Below are positions 32,410-44,398 of a stretch of 64,000 nt of DNA, one piece after another. Source of the stretch: Lentinula raphanica. Taxonomy: Eukaryota; Basidiomycota; Agaricomycetes; Agaricales; Omphalotaceae. The notes beneath the pieces were generated by a model that saw nothing but the letters and a program-made list of their open reading frames with translations, searched no databases and was not told the origin of the DNA. Made by a program: the position numbers and the translations under genes. Location of the stretch: the NCBI GenBank assembly GCA_027919835.1, contig JANVFP010000012.1, positions 744,001 through 808,000 on the forward strand. The letters are read 5' to 3'. Position 1 is the stretch's first letter. Each line of letters opens with the position of its first letter.

Positions 32410-34389
32410 ATGGTCGATGCTAAACCACCAACTGCTCTTCCAGATGAACTATCTTACCTAGTCACCGCTTTTCTTCCTTCTGAACCTCCAGACTCTCGAT
32501 CCAAAGCGTATCTGATCCTTTCTGCCTTTTGTCAAGGGGTTCGGAAAGCACATCCAGTGAATGGACAATCACCCGACCCCGCCACCACAGCTCTTGTGGG
32601 CATCTTCTCTCCCCTCATCGTTCCACGGCTAGAGGAAACCAATGAGAAGGATCTCTTGGTCGGAATCTCGCTCCTGACGGCTCTTTTCCAAGTTGATTGG
32701 CAATCGGCATCCGCAATCTTCCAACTGGACATGGTTCAAGAACTAGTCATGGATAGTGTCGAGCTGACACCTTCGGTGGATCTCTCGCTCCAGGTTACAC
32801 GTTTACTCGGCCAGGCTTCTGGATATAAATCTAGTCGTGCTGCACTGTCTTCGCAAGCGTCTCAATGGTTGGTCAATACATCGCATTCTACTCAGACTTC
32901 ACTACGCGCAGCTGCGGCGATCGCGTTGATTAAAATGAAGAAGGGCAGCATTGCAGATGGCGCCAACGACCTGAGCGGCGGTGCTGAAGCAACGGAGATA
33001 CAGACTGTAGATGATGAATTGGCAGCAGTTATGAAGAAGTTAGTCGTTGATGGTACCGAGAAAACTTCCATTGCAGATGCTGTCGAGGGATTGGCATACC
33101 TTAGCACTGATCCCGCAATTAAGGAAGAACTTTCTAAAGATACTCGATTCTTGAAACAACTATTCTCCCTTATTCCCAAGCGCAAATCCTCTGCCACAAG
33201 TGAAATGACATCTACAATTCTCTACGGGATCCTTGTCATGGTGTCCAACATCTGCGCTCATCGCCCTCAGTTGAGCGAAGAGCAAAAGCAGATGGTAAAA
33301 CTCCGGAAGATGGCAAATTCCAGCGCCTCCTCCTTCGATGAATCTAATCCTTTGAACGACAATGTTCAAGTGGAGGATAGAATCAAGAGATTACTGGTCG
33401 CAGGTGTTCTCGATATCTTTGCCGTCGTAACACCTTCTACGGACACTCTTGGTATCAGGATCAATGCCGGTAACGCCTTGCTCGATATCGTCACAGACAA
33501 AGCGAATCGGGGCAAAGTCTTGCAGCAGGGTGGTGCAAAGCTTCTTGTACTTCTCATACAAAAAGCAATGTCAGAATTGCAGGGGAAAGACAAGTTGGAC
33601 GTGGCATTTCTAGCACCAATTCAGGCTTTGGCCAAGCTTGCGATCACTTCCTCTCCTGTCGCGGTGTTTGGTCCAAACCAAGATGCCGTCTATGATGCCA
33701 TTCGTCCTTTCATAACGTTGCTTCTACATCAATCTGCTACGCAGCTCCAACGATTCGAAGCTCTCATGGCGTTGACGAATCTCGCATCATTCAGTCCAGA
33801 GGTTGGTGTTCGAATAGCCAAAGCGGACGGTCTGCTCGATCACGTCGAGCTCATGCTGCTGGACGATCACCCTATGATCCAACGAGCCTCTGTCGAGCTT
33901 CTCTGTAACCTCATTGCTGGATCGGATAGTGTCTTTGACCGATATAGCGGCGCAGATGGGGCAGGTAAATCAAAGCTACACATCATGTTGGCGCTATCAG
34001 ATGCGGAAGATTTACACACGAGGCTCGCAGCGTCCGGTGCACTAGCTACCTTGACTTCTGCACCCAGTGCTTGCAAGGCTCTGCTTGAAATCCAGCGGGA
34101 ACGTCATCGAGTGTTACCCATATTGGCGCTGTTAATCGATCCATCCACTGCCCCTGAAGATGACGATATCAACAGGGAAGGTGATCCAGGACTTGTACAT
34201 CGAGGAGTGGTTTGTGCGTGTAATTTTCTGCTCAGTGTCCAGGCCAAAGCGGAACGAAAGACGCTTCGTGAAGAAGTCAAACAGTCAAGCCTCCTCCAAG
34301 CGTTAGAAAACACGGTGAAAAACAACAAGACCCCACAGATAGTGCAGTTGGCCTCGGAAGCACTGAAATTCGCATTGAGCAATGAGTAG
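32410..34389 (+). CDS. UNC-45/Cro1/She4 family myosin chaperone
   Basis: UCS-domain protein that folds and stabilises myosin heads. One exon of 659 codons, which stands out among intron-dense neighbours. It is all-helical with armadillo-like repeats throughout: an UNC-45 central part (LLVGISLLTALFQVDWQSAS; SLQVTRLLGQASGYKSSRAA) and a UCS C-terminal part (ALMALTNLASFSPEVGVRIA; IQRASVELLCNLIAGSDSVF; GVVCACNFLLSVQAK). No TPR domain is seen at the N-terminus, as in fungal She4/Rng3. The frame opens further upstream only from TTG (32365); the ATG at 32410 starts MVDAKPPTALPDELS. Lies 278 bases upstream of a class I myosin on the same strand. Confidence 0.88.
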   Translation: MVDAKPPTALPDELSYLVTAFLPSEPPDSRSKAYLILSAFCQGVRKAHPVNGQSPDPATTALVGIFSPLIVPRLEETNEKDLLVGISLLTALFQVDWQSASAIFQLDMVQELVMDSVELTPSVDLSLQVTRLLGQASGYKSSRAALSSQASQWLVNTSHSTQTSLRAAAAIALIKMKKGSIADGANDLSGGAEATEIQTVDDELAAVMKKLVVDGTEKTSIADAVEGLAYLSTDPAIKEELSKDTRFLKQLFSLIPKRKSSATSEMTSTILYGILVMVSNICAHRPQLSEEQKQMVKLRKMANSSASSFDESNPLNDNVQVEDRIKRLLVAGVLDIFAVVTPSTDTLGIRINAGNALLDIVTDKANRGKVLQQGGAKLLVLLIQKAMSELQGKDKLDVAFLAPIQALAKLAITSSPVAVFGPNQDAVYDAIRPFITLLLHQSATQLQRFEALMALTNLASFSPEVGVRIAKADGLLDHVELMLLDDHPMIQRASVELLCNLIAGSDSVFDRYSGADGAGKSKLHIMLALSDAEDLHTRLAASGALATLTSAPSACKALLEIQRERHRVLPILALLIDPSTAPEDDDINREGDPGLVHRGVVCACNFLLSVQAKAERKTLREEVKQSSLLQALENTVKNNKTPQIVQLASEALKFALSNE

Positions 34390-34667
34390 GTTACAGCTAG
34401 ATGTACATTATTGTGGTACAACGTAGCACCTACTAAGACTGTACATATTTTGAGAGTACCGGGCTGAATCGAACGCTTAGTTGAACTGAAAACTGTTCGA
34501 GTCTGTCCGGGTACCGTCTCTGATCCGGTCGGCATCTGGTGATCCGTCATTGCGAGCGCGTTGCCGTGTATACACCTTCTCAGCACAATCATCATCATCA
34601 TACCCTCCCTACAGTATAACCTCTCTTTACTTCGTCATATCCGTATAAACAGGCAAATCTGCCCATA

Positions 34668-37600
34668 ATGGTATGTTTTGTGACCTTGTAGAATGTCCTT
34701 TCTGAATCTCTCAATTCACCTTGATATATTAGGCGCCATCTAAGAAGGCGGGAAAGAAAGTCGCACCAAATGCGAAGAAACCTGGAGCCGTCAAAGGCAA
34801 CGTAGCGAAGGTAAGGCATGTTATGCACTTCATAATTAGATGCCATCTAACCTGACCACGTAGGCCGACTGGAAAGAAGGATTCAAGAAGAAGACAATTG
34901 GCGTTTCCGATATGACGCTTCTGTCCACCATCAGCAACGAGAGTATCAACGAGAACCTATCGAAGAGGTGGAAGGGTGGAGAGATATACACCTATATCGG
35001 ACAAGTATTGATATCTGTGAATCCTTTCCGAGGTGAGTGAGAGAAGTTACGACGCAATTGACAATGAGCTTAGGTGGCATTAGATCTCGGCATATATACT
35101 GAAGAGGTGCTCGAACGTTATAAAGGAAAGAACAGGCTCGAAGTACCACCTCATGTGTTCGCCATCGCTGAATCTGCCTACTACAACATGAATGCCTATC
35201 ACGAAAATCAATGTGTCATCATATCGGGAGAATCTGGAGCTGGAAAGACGGAAGCTGCGAAACGTATCATGCAATATGTTGCCGCGGTATCAGGCGGTCA
35301 GGATAGCAGCATTCAAGAAATCAAGGACATGGTGTTGGCCACGAACCCTTTGCTAGAAAGTTTCGGGTGTGCGAAAACTCTACGCAACAACAATTCTAGT
35401 CGTCATGTACGCCTCCTTCGATCGCTCACCTCGTATCGTTCGTTCATCCAGTCGCCTTGTTTAGGGGAAATATCTCGAGATCATGTTTAATTCTCAAGGT
35501 GAACCTGTGGGCGCTCAGATCACGAACTATCTGCTGGAAAAGGGTCGTGTTGTGGGCCAAGTTGAGAATGAGAGGAATTTCCATATATTTTACCAGTTCA
35601 CCAAGGCTGCAAACGATGAGCAAAGAGGTGCGTAACGGAAGCCTTTGCTTCAGCACTTCGTTCACTATGCATAACAGAGATGTTTGGGCTACAAGGGCCT
35701 GAAGCATATGCTTACACGAGCCTCAGCAACTGTCTTGATGTCCAGGATATTGATGACAGCAAAGATTTTGCAGAAACTATCGTCAGGATTAGTCTCATAC
35801 GAGTTCCAGCTATCAACTGACCATATTATCATCAGAAAGCCATGCAAATCATCGGTCTCAGTGCTCACGAACAGAGCGAGATTCTTCGTATGCTAGCAAC
35901 CATTCTCTGGCTTGGAAACGTTCAGTTCGTCGAAGATGACAGCGGAAATTCAACTATCTCAGACCCCGGCGTCCCCGAATTTGTCGCTTATCTGTTAGAG
36001 GTGGATGCAGCACTGCTACAGAAAGTATTGACTATCCGTGTGATGGAAACTCAGCGCGGCGGTCGACGTGGCTCTGTTTACGATGTACCTCTAAACCCTG
36101 CACAAGCAGCCTCAGGCAGAGATGCGCTAGCCAAAGCTATTTACAACAATCTGTTCGAATGGATAGTGTCGCGGATCAATGTTTCTATGAAGCCTCGAGC
36201 GGCTCATGCGCAGGTCATTGGTATCCTTGTAGGTTCCATAACGTTAAAGTCCTGCGCACTACTTACTCTTTCTGTAATCAGGACATCTTCGGATTTGAGA
36301 TATTCGAGGTAAGGGCAGACATGCAGAATATAACAGAGGTAATAATAACATCCATTTCAAGGACAACTCCTTTGAACAGCTGTGCATTAACTATGTGAAC
36401 GAGAAACTGCAGCAAATTTTCATCGAGTTGACCCTAAAGACAGAGCAGGAGGAATACGTCCGAGAACAGATCAAGTGGACACCTATCAAATATTTCAACA
36501 ACAAGATCGTCTGCGATTTAATCGAGGAGCGTCGTCCACCCGGAATCTTTGCTGCCTTGAATGACGCGTGTGCGACCGCTCATGCTGACCCCACTGCTGC
36601 CGACAACAGTTTTATACAACGATCTGCTGCCCTTTCATCCAATCCTCATTTCGAATCACGCGGTGCTCAATTCCTGGTGAAGCATTACGCTGGAGATGTG
36701 ATGTACAACGTTTCTGGTATGACGGACAAGAACAAAGATTCCCTCCTGAAGGACCTGCTGGACCTTATTGCCTCAAGTGGAAACCAGTTTTTGCAAACAA
36801 TTTTCCCCGATCGACCAGACCCAAATAGCAAGAAACGGCCGCCTACTGCAGGAGACAGGATCAAGGTAAACATCTTGTGGAAATACTATGTGCTCAACTC
36901 TGAGTTTGCCCATTAGGCTTCTGCTGGAGCTCTTGTTGACAACCTGATGAAAGCCCAGCCTTCCTATATCCGTACTATCAAACCCAACCAGAATCGTAGC
37001 TCTTCAGAATACGACGAGAAAGCAATCCTGCACCAGATCAAGTATCTAGGTCTACAAGAGAACATCCGTGTTCGTAGAGCCGGCTTTGCTTACAGGAACA
37101 CTTTCGAAAAGATGATAGAGAGATTCTATCTTCTTTCTCCTAGAACATCATATGCCGGAGAATACATCTGGGCCGGTGATGCCAAGTCAGGATGCGAGGC
37201 TATCCTCAAGGACACAGGTATTGCCAAAGAGGAGTGGCAGATGGGTACCACTAAGGCGTTCATCAAGAACCCCGAAACAGTAAGCCCACTCTACTTCATA
37301 CATCTTTCTAAGTTCTCACCTCCTCTGAAGCTCTTTGCTCTAGAAACAATGCGTGACCGGTATTGGCATAATATGGCTGCCCGTATACAACGTGCTTTCC
37401 GGAATTACATGCGATACAAGCATGAGTGTGCTCGTCGAATACAAAGGTTCTGGAAGAACAACAAAGAGTCCCTGGTGTATGCTCAAACTCGTGATTACGG
37501 TCATCAAATTCTGGCTGGACGCAAGGAACGCAGAAGATTCAGTCTGTTGAGCTATAGACGGTTTATGGGTGATTATCTCGACGTGAATGGTAAAAGTGCC

Positions 37601-39359
37601 TTTGGAGAAGAACTTGCCTCAGCTTGTGGTATCGGTAGTAAGTCTTGGAACTCTCAGTCTATTTCTTCACTTGACGCATAGTCGATAGATGAAGAAGTGA
37701 CCTTCAGTTCGAAAATCCAACTGTTGGTGTCAAAACTTGGGCGTTCAAGTAAACCCAGTCCTCGATGGATAGTTGTGGTACAGTAATTTGCCTTTTTAAA
37801 ACGTCTCCGTCTCAGTGTTCGTTGTCAGACCAAAAAAGCCGTTCATATAGCTATCACGACAGCTAGAGACGGATCCCTTGTGACGACTCTTGAAAGGAAG
37901 ATACCGTTGGTAACCATCAAGAGTATATCAATGACGAATCTAAGAGATGACTGGATGGTATGTTAATCTTTCTCATTTTAGGTATCACCAATCTAAACAG
38001 TGACATCAGGCGTTGAACGTGAATGCTTCGGAAGAGGGAGATCCTGTTTTCCATTGTTACTTCAAAACCGAGCTGGCCGCTGACTTGATCAAGTTGTCAA
38101 ATTCGAGCATCAGTCTCTTAATCGGGCCAACGTAAGCCAAATTCATCCTTTGTTGCCTATTCGTTCTAAACATGGATTTCAGTATTGACTATGCGAAGAA
38201 AAAGGACAAAAGAGCACAGATTAAAGCAGTCAAGGATGAGACCGTACTCAAGGACGATTTATACAAAAGTCATGCGATCCATGTCCCTTCTGGAGAACCT
38301 CCTGGCAGTTTGTCTCGACCTGCTCCTAAGCGCAAACCTGGTACTGTTCGTCCGATCACCCAAGGCAAACTTCTACGACCTGGAGGACCCAGTGTATGTA
38401 TCGTTACTCATCTATATCACTTCTTTGTGATTTACTGCTCTGACAGAAAGCAAAAACTGCCTCCAAGCCGAAACCTGCTGTACAAAAGCTTCCAGGACAG
38501 ACATCAGCCCCGGCTGCTGCTTCTATCCCCGTTCAACCAGCCGCGCACGCCTCTAATGGTGTCATACGTTCTACTCCGGCCCCATCTCGCGCCTCTGTTC
38601 CACCGCCGCCACCTCCGCCGCCACCTTCTCAGCCCGCAGCTGACTTATACAAGGCAAAGTATGCCTTCACCGGAGAAGAGGGTGAAATGTCCCTGAAGAA
38701 GGATGACATCGTAGAAGTTATAAGTAAGGAAGGAGATAATGGCTGGTGGCTTGTCAAAAAAGATGGTGTGGAGGGCTGGGCTCCGATCAACTATTTGGAA
38801 CACGTGGCTCCAAGTGCTCCTCCCGCAGCTCCCAAACCGCCACCTCGAGCTAAACCTGCTCCCCCTGCGCCCACTGCTGCCAAAACGCCAGCTTCTGTGA
38901 AGACTCCTGTTCAGTCTCTCACGGCCAATGCTTCAGCAAAACCTGTTTCTGTCTTTCCAGGTATGGGTCCTGCAAATGGGTCTGCTACACCCTGGAAGAA
39001 GTCATCATCTGTCAACCAATCAGATGACTCGCCTGATTCTTCAAGACCTTCTAGTGCGACAGGCCATAAGCCCCCACCTCCTATAGCAAACAAACCCAAG
39101 CCTGCTGCTCCACCGGTTGGAGCAAAACCTGCTCCTAAAGTCCCAGGAAAACCACCGGTACCCAGCGCACCCCGACCACCTGTCGGAGGGGCCCCGAAGG
39201 TTTCTGGCGGCGCTAAGCCTCCTGCTGCCCCCAGTGGTCAGATGGATTTAGCTGCGGCGGTGAGTCTCGAGTTTTTTTTTCTGCTGTACGAGACTCATGC
39301 CCTTTCTTTATTTTTGACAGTTGGCAAGGCGAGCACAGAAGATCGCACAAGATGATTGA
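34668..39359 (+). CDS. Class I myosin (Myo3/Myo5/MyoA type)
   Basis: Seventeen coding exons give 1278 residues: 34668-34670, 34733-34810, 34864-35032, 35084-35406, 35465-35627, 35678-35781, 35836-36228, 36282-36308, 36362-36865, 36917-37279, 37331-37637, 37689-37777, 37829-37957, 38010-38131, 38183-38393, 38447-39259, 39321-39359. Motor domain with P-loop [15 protein letters not shown], switch I NNNSSR, switch [15 protein letters not shown]-site Ser in [14 protein letters not shown]. Two IQ motifs ([27 protein letters not shown]), TH1 lipid-binding tail ([27 protein letters not shown]), Pro-rich stretch, SH3 at about 1061-1118 ([28 protein letters not shown]), Ala/Pro tail and a short acidic end (AQKIAQDD). 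It drives actin patch dynamics and endocytosis. The first exon codes only the start Met. Next to its likely chaperone. Confidence 0.93.
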
Positions 39360-40042
39360 AGTCTTCTTTCATACTACCTTGTATGTACCTACACATTTTC
39401 GCAAAGAATCACATAGAGCTCCTTCTATGCACCGGGACCGCTGAGTCCGTTGCCAGCGAGGCGTGTTCTAGTTTCCCTGGCGGAGTACCTTGAGGGTTGT
39501 TCTATTCTTGAGCAAGCTCTAGCTCTCCTGTGTTAACCAAATCTGATAAGATCGCAACATATCTCCGAAGCTTTAACCTTTGTTTCTCCTTATTTCGATG
39601 ACCTATTCAGCTAGCGTTTTCCTTTCAAGGTATTCCGACTTACACGGTTCACATGGAAACACTACCACTTCAAGTACATTAGGCACACGAATATCTGGCA
39701 ATACTTCAACCAATTAATCCGCGTCCATATGAAACGACTACGTGACATGGATGAGTCGGAGGAGAGGAGGAAAAACTGCGGTACTTGCTGAACGTGACTG
39801 CTTCAGGTGAATTACAGCTTCTTCGGCTTAAACGGCCTTCTGTATGTCGTACTCTGGTTCTGGCTTTACTGGCCAGCAAAAATCGCGAGCCTACACATGA
39901 TAAATTTACGTCCTGTTTGGGGGCCTTCCTGTTTACGATGGGGATTCGTTTTGGTATAAAAGGTTACGATGTTGAAGCTCAAGGATTCATTCTACATCAG
40001 AGTATCATCCCTCCGAGTCCGCACTGAACCATTGCTTTCAAA
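39360..40042. other. Intergenic region, myosin terminus to dioxygenase promoter
   Basis: About 680 bases without a gene. The right end carries the TATA box of the next gene. An open frame at 39785-40027 shows no motif and overlaps this promoter, so it is not called. Confidence 0.5.
39956..39963 (+). promoter_or_regulatory. TATA box of the dioxygenase-like gene
   Basis: TATAAAAG 80 bases upstream of the ATG at 40043, followed by a pyrimidine-rich stretch, as in strongly regulated genes for secreted proteins. Confidence 0.6.
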
Positions 40043-41226
40043 ATGCATTTCTCTGCTCTTGCAATCTGCGCTGCAGCTCTCTGTGGCATTGCTTCTGGTC
40101 TGTATCTTTCCTGCGCTTCACGTCAGTACGGGAAATGTGCCAATGATGATCTTTTACAGCATACCCAACTGAAGCTGCTCCTCGTAGTCTTGTTGCCCGG
40201 GATTGCTCCGCAGAGATCGCTGCCATGAATATGGCACGAAGGGAGAAGCGAGGGCTCCCCCCTCGGTCCATCTACCCCACCATGCCAAATGTAAGTACTC
40301 CGGAGTTCTCAGACTGTCAAAGTTGTTTGTCCGAACGAATGCCGCATAGGAAATTTGCGTCCTGGCCCCTGAGATTTCCAAAGAGAATTATCTCCTCTCC
40401 GGTTCAGTGAGTTCTAGGCATTTGACTACTTCCTCAGATTTCGGTTTCCTGAAGATCGTTGTCGAAATAGGTGGTCCGCAATGACGTTACTGATGGTGAA
40501 CCGTGAGTAGTACCAATCACTGTCTCAGCGTAGATTTTTAGAGTGCTCAAAAAATCTCAATCTTTAGCGGGGTCGCATTGACAATGGACATTGGTGTTCT
40601 GGACATGATGACTTGCCAGCCTCTTCCCAATGCGATGGTCGAGATCTGGTCGAGTGAGTACCTAGAGCCTTTTCTGACAAAGGATTTTTCCATTCAAACA
40701 TATTCTATGTTTTACAGCCAATGCTCAAGGGCAATACAGCCCCACGGCTCTGAGGGGTGCCTACCCATCTGCCGCCAATGGGATCGCAGAGATTCAGACG
40801 ATCTTCCCCGGTTTCAATTCTGACGGTGCCAATCATATGAACATCGCCGTTCACTCTGGTAACAGCATGAACTCTACCACCTCGCACAATGGTAGAGTCT
40901 TCTTCACCGACGGCTGGACCAACATCATCTCGATGTCTTCGCCTCCTTACCAAAATAACCCCAACACGCGTACCCTTGATTTGGACGATCCGGTGTACAT
41001 CCAGGCCAACAGCAACGGATATACTGCCGTTGTTGAGTAAGCAATTTTCTTGTGCGATAAAGTTTCTTTGCGGCTAACGGCGGGTTTTTTAGCATTGAGG
41101 AAATCGAGGATGACTGGCCTGAGGGAATTGTAGGCTACATCAGTAAGCACTTATTTCTTGTTGGAGTAGCGGAGTCTAACGTGCGATCTAGCGGTTGGCA
41201 TTAACCCCTCCTTGGTGGTTGATTGA
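40043..41226 (+). CDS. Secreted intradiol ring-cleavage dioxygenase-like protein
   Basis: Eight exons (40043-40097, 40160-40290, 40350-40406, 40471-40502, 40568-40653, 40718-41036, 41093-41142, 41192-41226) give 254 residues. Signal peptide MHFSALAICAAALCGIAS, then a pro-like segment. Intradiol fold: CVLAPEI, VVRNDVTDGEPGVALTMDIG, TCQPLPNAMVEIW, AEIQTIFPGF, GRVFFTDGW. Secreted relatives cleave catechols and may help in lignin breakdown. Iron ligands in the family are two Tyr and a His-x-His. Here Tyr76 and Tyr127 are candidates, but the His pair reads H160-M-N162, and the conserved Arg before it is Gly. One ligand is therefore missing and activity is doubtful. The C-terminal segment (VYIQANSNGYTAVVDIEEIEDD) is normal. 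Confidence 0.82.
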
Positions 41227-41805
41227 ATAAAATAATGGAGTTGCTGTGTGAAGGATGATGAGACATCGGGCTCCTTACTACTAAGCAGAATTCACGATGT
41301 TTTTTGTTATTAAATTTAAATTGAGGGTTTGGACAAAGTGCTGTGCTAGGAAGAGAAAAAGGAGATCGAGCCTAAGTCGAGACCACAAACTTTGCCGCCT
41401 GCGCCACGTTTATGAGCGCTTTGATTGCCGCAATTGGCAATTTCCCGAAATTCCGAACCGAGGCGCTGATGGTTAGTCATTTTGAATGACATCATCTTGG
41501 CCGTAAGCAGAAAAAACAAAAAATCAGGCCATCTCAGATGTCCTTTTGGAGAATTCAAAGAAGAAAGAAAAACATAAATGCAACTGTCGCACCATCTTTC
41601 CTTTTCTTTCTCTCTTCAACTTTGTGGTATGATTAGCCACTGATAAAAACACGATAAATAACGAAAAAAAAGTTTCTTGTCCTCCTGTTCCTCGATCAGG
41701 ATCGGCATCGTCTACGAGTTTCCAATTGGATTTTCCGGAGGAATATGTGTTTTCTCTGCTAATCTCTCTTGTCTTTCACGAATCTCCATCTCCTCATGCT
41801 TTACG
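41227..41805. other. Intergenic region, no feature seen
   Basis: AT-rich 3' flank of the dioxygenase-like gene, with several A runs between 41510 and 41680, then the 5' region of the next gene. Nothing else is recognised. Confidence 0.45.
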
Positions 41806-43141
41806 ATGACGACCTACGAAAACAAATCTCAGCCTTTGCTGGTAACTATTTTGGCCAGTGCAATTAGCTCTGTTGGTTACGGAGTGGTCAGCACGCGTTC
41901 ATATCTCCTTTCAACCTTCTCTCACATTCATTTCAGAGTCTCTTCGCCATAGGCGTCATCTGGCTTCTTCCTTCTGCTAAGCCCGCGGCTCCGGTCTTAG
42001 TAAAGACTCAACGTAAACCCAAACATCATCGGAGGCGTTCTGCACCACCCGTTCTGCAAAGCAATCCTCAAAGGCCCCCCTTACCAACCATTATCAGCAA
42101 CAGCTCCAAGACTTCTGCCAATAGTCCTCGACGACGTGTCTATTTTGCCGATCCTCCCTCAGTGCAGACTCAACCTCCTCAACCACCAAGGAGACATACG
42201 TCTCCTATAGAACGTTCACTCAAAGATTCAGAGTCGATCAATGAAGAAACCACCAACCCGATAATCATCGAACCTGTTGGTGCTTCTCCTCATTCTTCCT
42301 CATCAACGTTGGTGCATTCCTCGCCACCAGCACCTCCTGGTCTTTTCATTCCAGACATCCAACCAACTCCCATATCTGAATGTCCAGAGTCAGACACATC
42401 GAGGCCGAGTTCTTCCTCTTCGTCTCGCACATCGTCGCTCACGTACCCACGCTTCACCGATAAAATCAGACCTCCCTGGTCGCGAAAAGTGCATTCTAAT
42501 AGCAGGTCACTCGGTAACTCAGAACATACCGATTCCGGGGGTGAAGCTACCCGTATGTTTCTCCCATGTCTATTACTTATCTAGTATGTTGCTGAGATAC
42601 TCATTATCCAGATTCAGATGAGCCTTCTTGCGCTGCAGGACCTTCCACCCCAGTCAATAAACATAAGCGGAAGGCCGCGAGCCTTGGTTTCTCATGGCCC
42701 ATCTCAAAGGGCAAGACCATATCCGAGACTTCTACGACCCCTCCCTCGTCACCAAAGACTTTCGCTGACTTGCCTTTGAAGCAAGAATGCCGTCTTACAT
42801 CATCTCCACTCACTCCTTTCGTCCGTCCTTCCAAGCAGCAACGTCGAGTTTCTGCCCCTGTTCGAGCGCGTACACAACCATACGCGTACCCTTATTTCGC
42901 CTCACCTCCCACAGTTGCAGGTGAACATTCACCTCCACTTACAGCCATCAGCCCAGTAGTCGCCTCCGTAAACAATGGATTGCTCGAAGACGAAAATGCT
43001 CCAGATATCCGAGACTCAGAAGGAGCGAGTGGCGATCGACGGCGACAGAGTACCGTGGCACAAGCATCACCTGCCCGTCAAGAGCATGGAATTCCTCCGC
43101 AAAGGCGTTCTCTGAGCGAAAGTTTTGCATTGGATTCATGA
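41806..43141 (+). CDS. Ser/Pro-rich protein with an N-terminal membrane segment, function unknown
   Basis: Three exons (41806-41886, 41937-42552, 42612-43141) give 408 residues. The first exon plus the start of the second code two close hydrophobic stretches (LLVTILASAISSVGYGV and LFAIGVIWLLPSA), suggesting a membrane anchor or an uncleaved signal. The rest is low complexity: basic HHRRRSAPP, many Ser/Thr-Pro sites, poly-Ser tracts (SSSSSSRTSSLTYPRF), and basic patches (KHKRKAASLG; RRRQSTV). This composition fits a disordered, phosphorylated cytosolic tail. I do not recognise a family. Splices GTCAGC..CAG and GTATGT..CAG keep phase. The first ATG in frame is used; an out-of-frame ATG lies 11 bases upstream. 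Confidence 0.65.
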
Positions 43142-43453
43142 AGTCTGAATCCGGGGGTAAATGGTGAGTACTTGAGTATCTTGTCGTTTCCAGTGGCGAT
43201 CAATCTAAACCTCGATACTTTTTAGAAACGAGAGTAAGTTATGAGCAACAATTGAAGCAATTGTAATTCTAGCGCAATATCAGTATATATAACTTATGGA
43301 TAGCAAAGTATCTACGCATGTCAGGGTATTCGTCGTCGACTTAATTCATTCTCACAATTCTCCTCTTCGTCGCGATTTTGTTTTGAACTGAGCAGACATT
43401 CTGAGTTTTGATTACATAGGATTTAGTCAGCCTCCTTCTCTTGAACCGTCAAC
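43142..43453. other. Intergenic region, no feature seen
   Basis: About 310 bases between two plus-strand genes, AT-rich, with no open frame of note. Confidence 0.4.
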
Positions 43454-44398
43454 ATGTTCACTGGTTTGGTTGGCACACTCGTTTAATGTCTTCCAAATCG
43501 TTAATCTCTCGCTCGATTCGTTCAGATTGAACATCTTGGAACTGTGTCGCATATCGAGGTCGATGCAGCAGGAGCAACTCTGATTATCGCTGACTCTGGC
43601 CCCATCCTCGATGACTGTCATATCGGGGACTCTATCGCCGTGAACGGATGTTGGTGAATATGTCTCCTTGCACTGCATTCGTGTGGTACCCATCGACAGC
43701 ACAATTATGTTAGCCTTACAGTAACAGAATTCGACAAGACGGAAAACGGAGGCTGGTTCAAGGTCTGGCTAGCTAACGAAACATTGGAGCGTAGTGATCT
43801 GGGTACGATCTTATCCAACGGCTACTCGTATTCATAGACTCATACTGCTGTTGATGAATAGGTGAACGAATCATCAGAGACCAGCTCAATCTCGAACGCG
43901 CTTTAGGTGCCCATGCCCGATTTGGCGGTCACTTTGTTCAGGTATTTTCTTTTCGTGCATCTCGAAAGCCATCTCACCCAGAAATGCTATTCAAAGGGCC
44001 ATGTAGACACCACTGCGACTATCATCGAACGTGTCCCAGACGGGGACTCCCTCCGTCTCAAATTCCAACTGCCAGAACCAACCCCGTCTCGTCCCTCTCT
44101 CATGCGATATCTGATATCCAAAGGCTTCGTAGCCATCGACGGTGCATCGCTAACTCTCACCGAAGTCACTGACTCGGACAGGTCTTTCGGGGTCATGCTC
44201 ATTCAACACACGCAGGAAAAGATAACGCTTGGGAAGAAGAAGGTGGGTATGAAGGTGAATATCGAGGTGGATATGGTGAGCAAGTATCTTGAGAAGAGTG
44301 TGAGTGCTGTTCTTGAGGGAGATGGTCCTTCGGGTCTGCGGTTCTTGGTCGGGAAATTTGTAGAAGAAATTCTGGTTGGAAAAGGTTTGGCCGAGTAG
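43454..44398 (+). CDS. RIB5: Riboflavin synthase
   Basis: Converts two 6,7-dimethyl-8-ribityllumazine into riboflavin and a pyrimidinedione, the last step of the pathway; a cytosolic homotrimer. Five exons (43454-43468, 43526-43653, 43714-43802, 43862-43941, 43997-44398) give 237 residues. Both lumazine-binding repeats are complete: MFTGLIEHLGTVSHIE ... GDSIAVNGCCLTVTEFD ... SDLGERI, and GGHFVQGHVDTTATI ... SLMRYLISKGFVAIDGASLT ... MVSKYLEKSV. The first exon codes only MFTGL. Donor of exon 2 was chosen (GTGAAT at 43654) because it alone yields NGCCLTVT in frame; the family usually has NGACLT. Confidence 0.93.
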
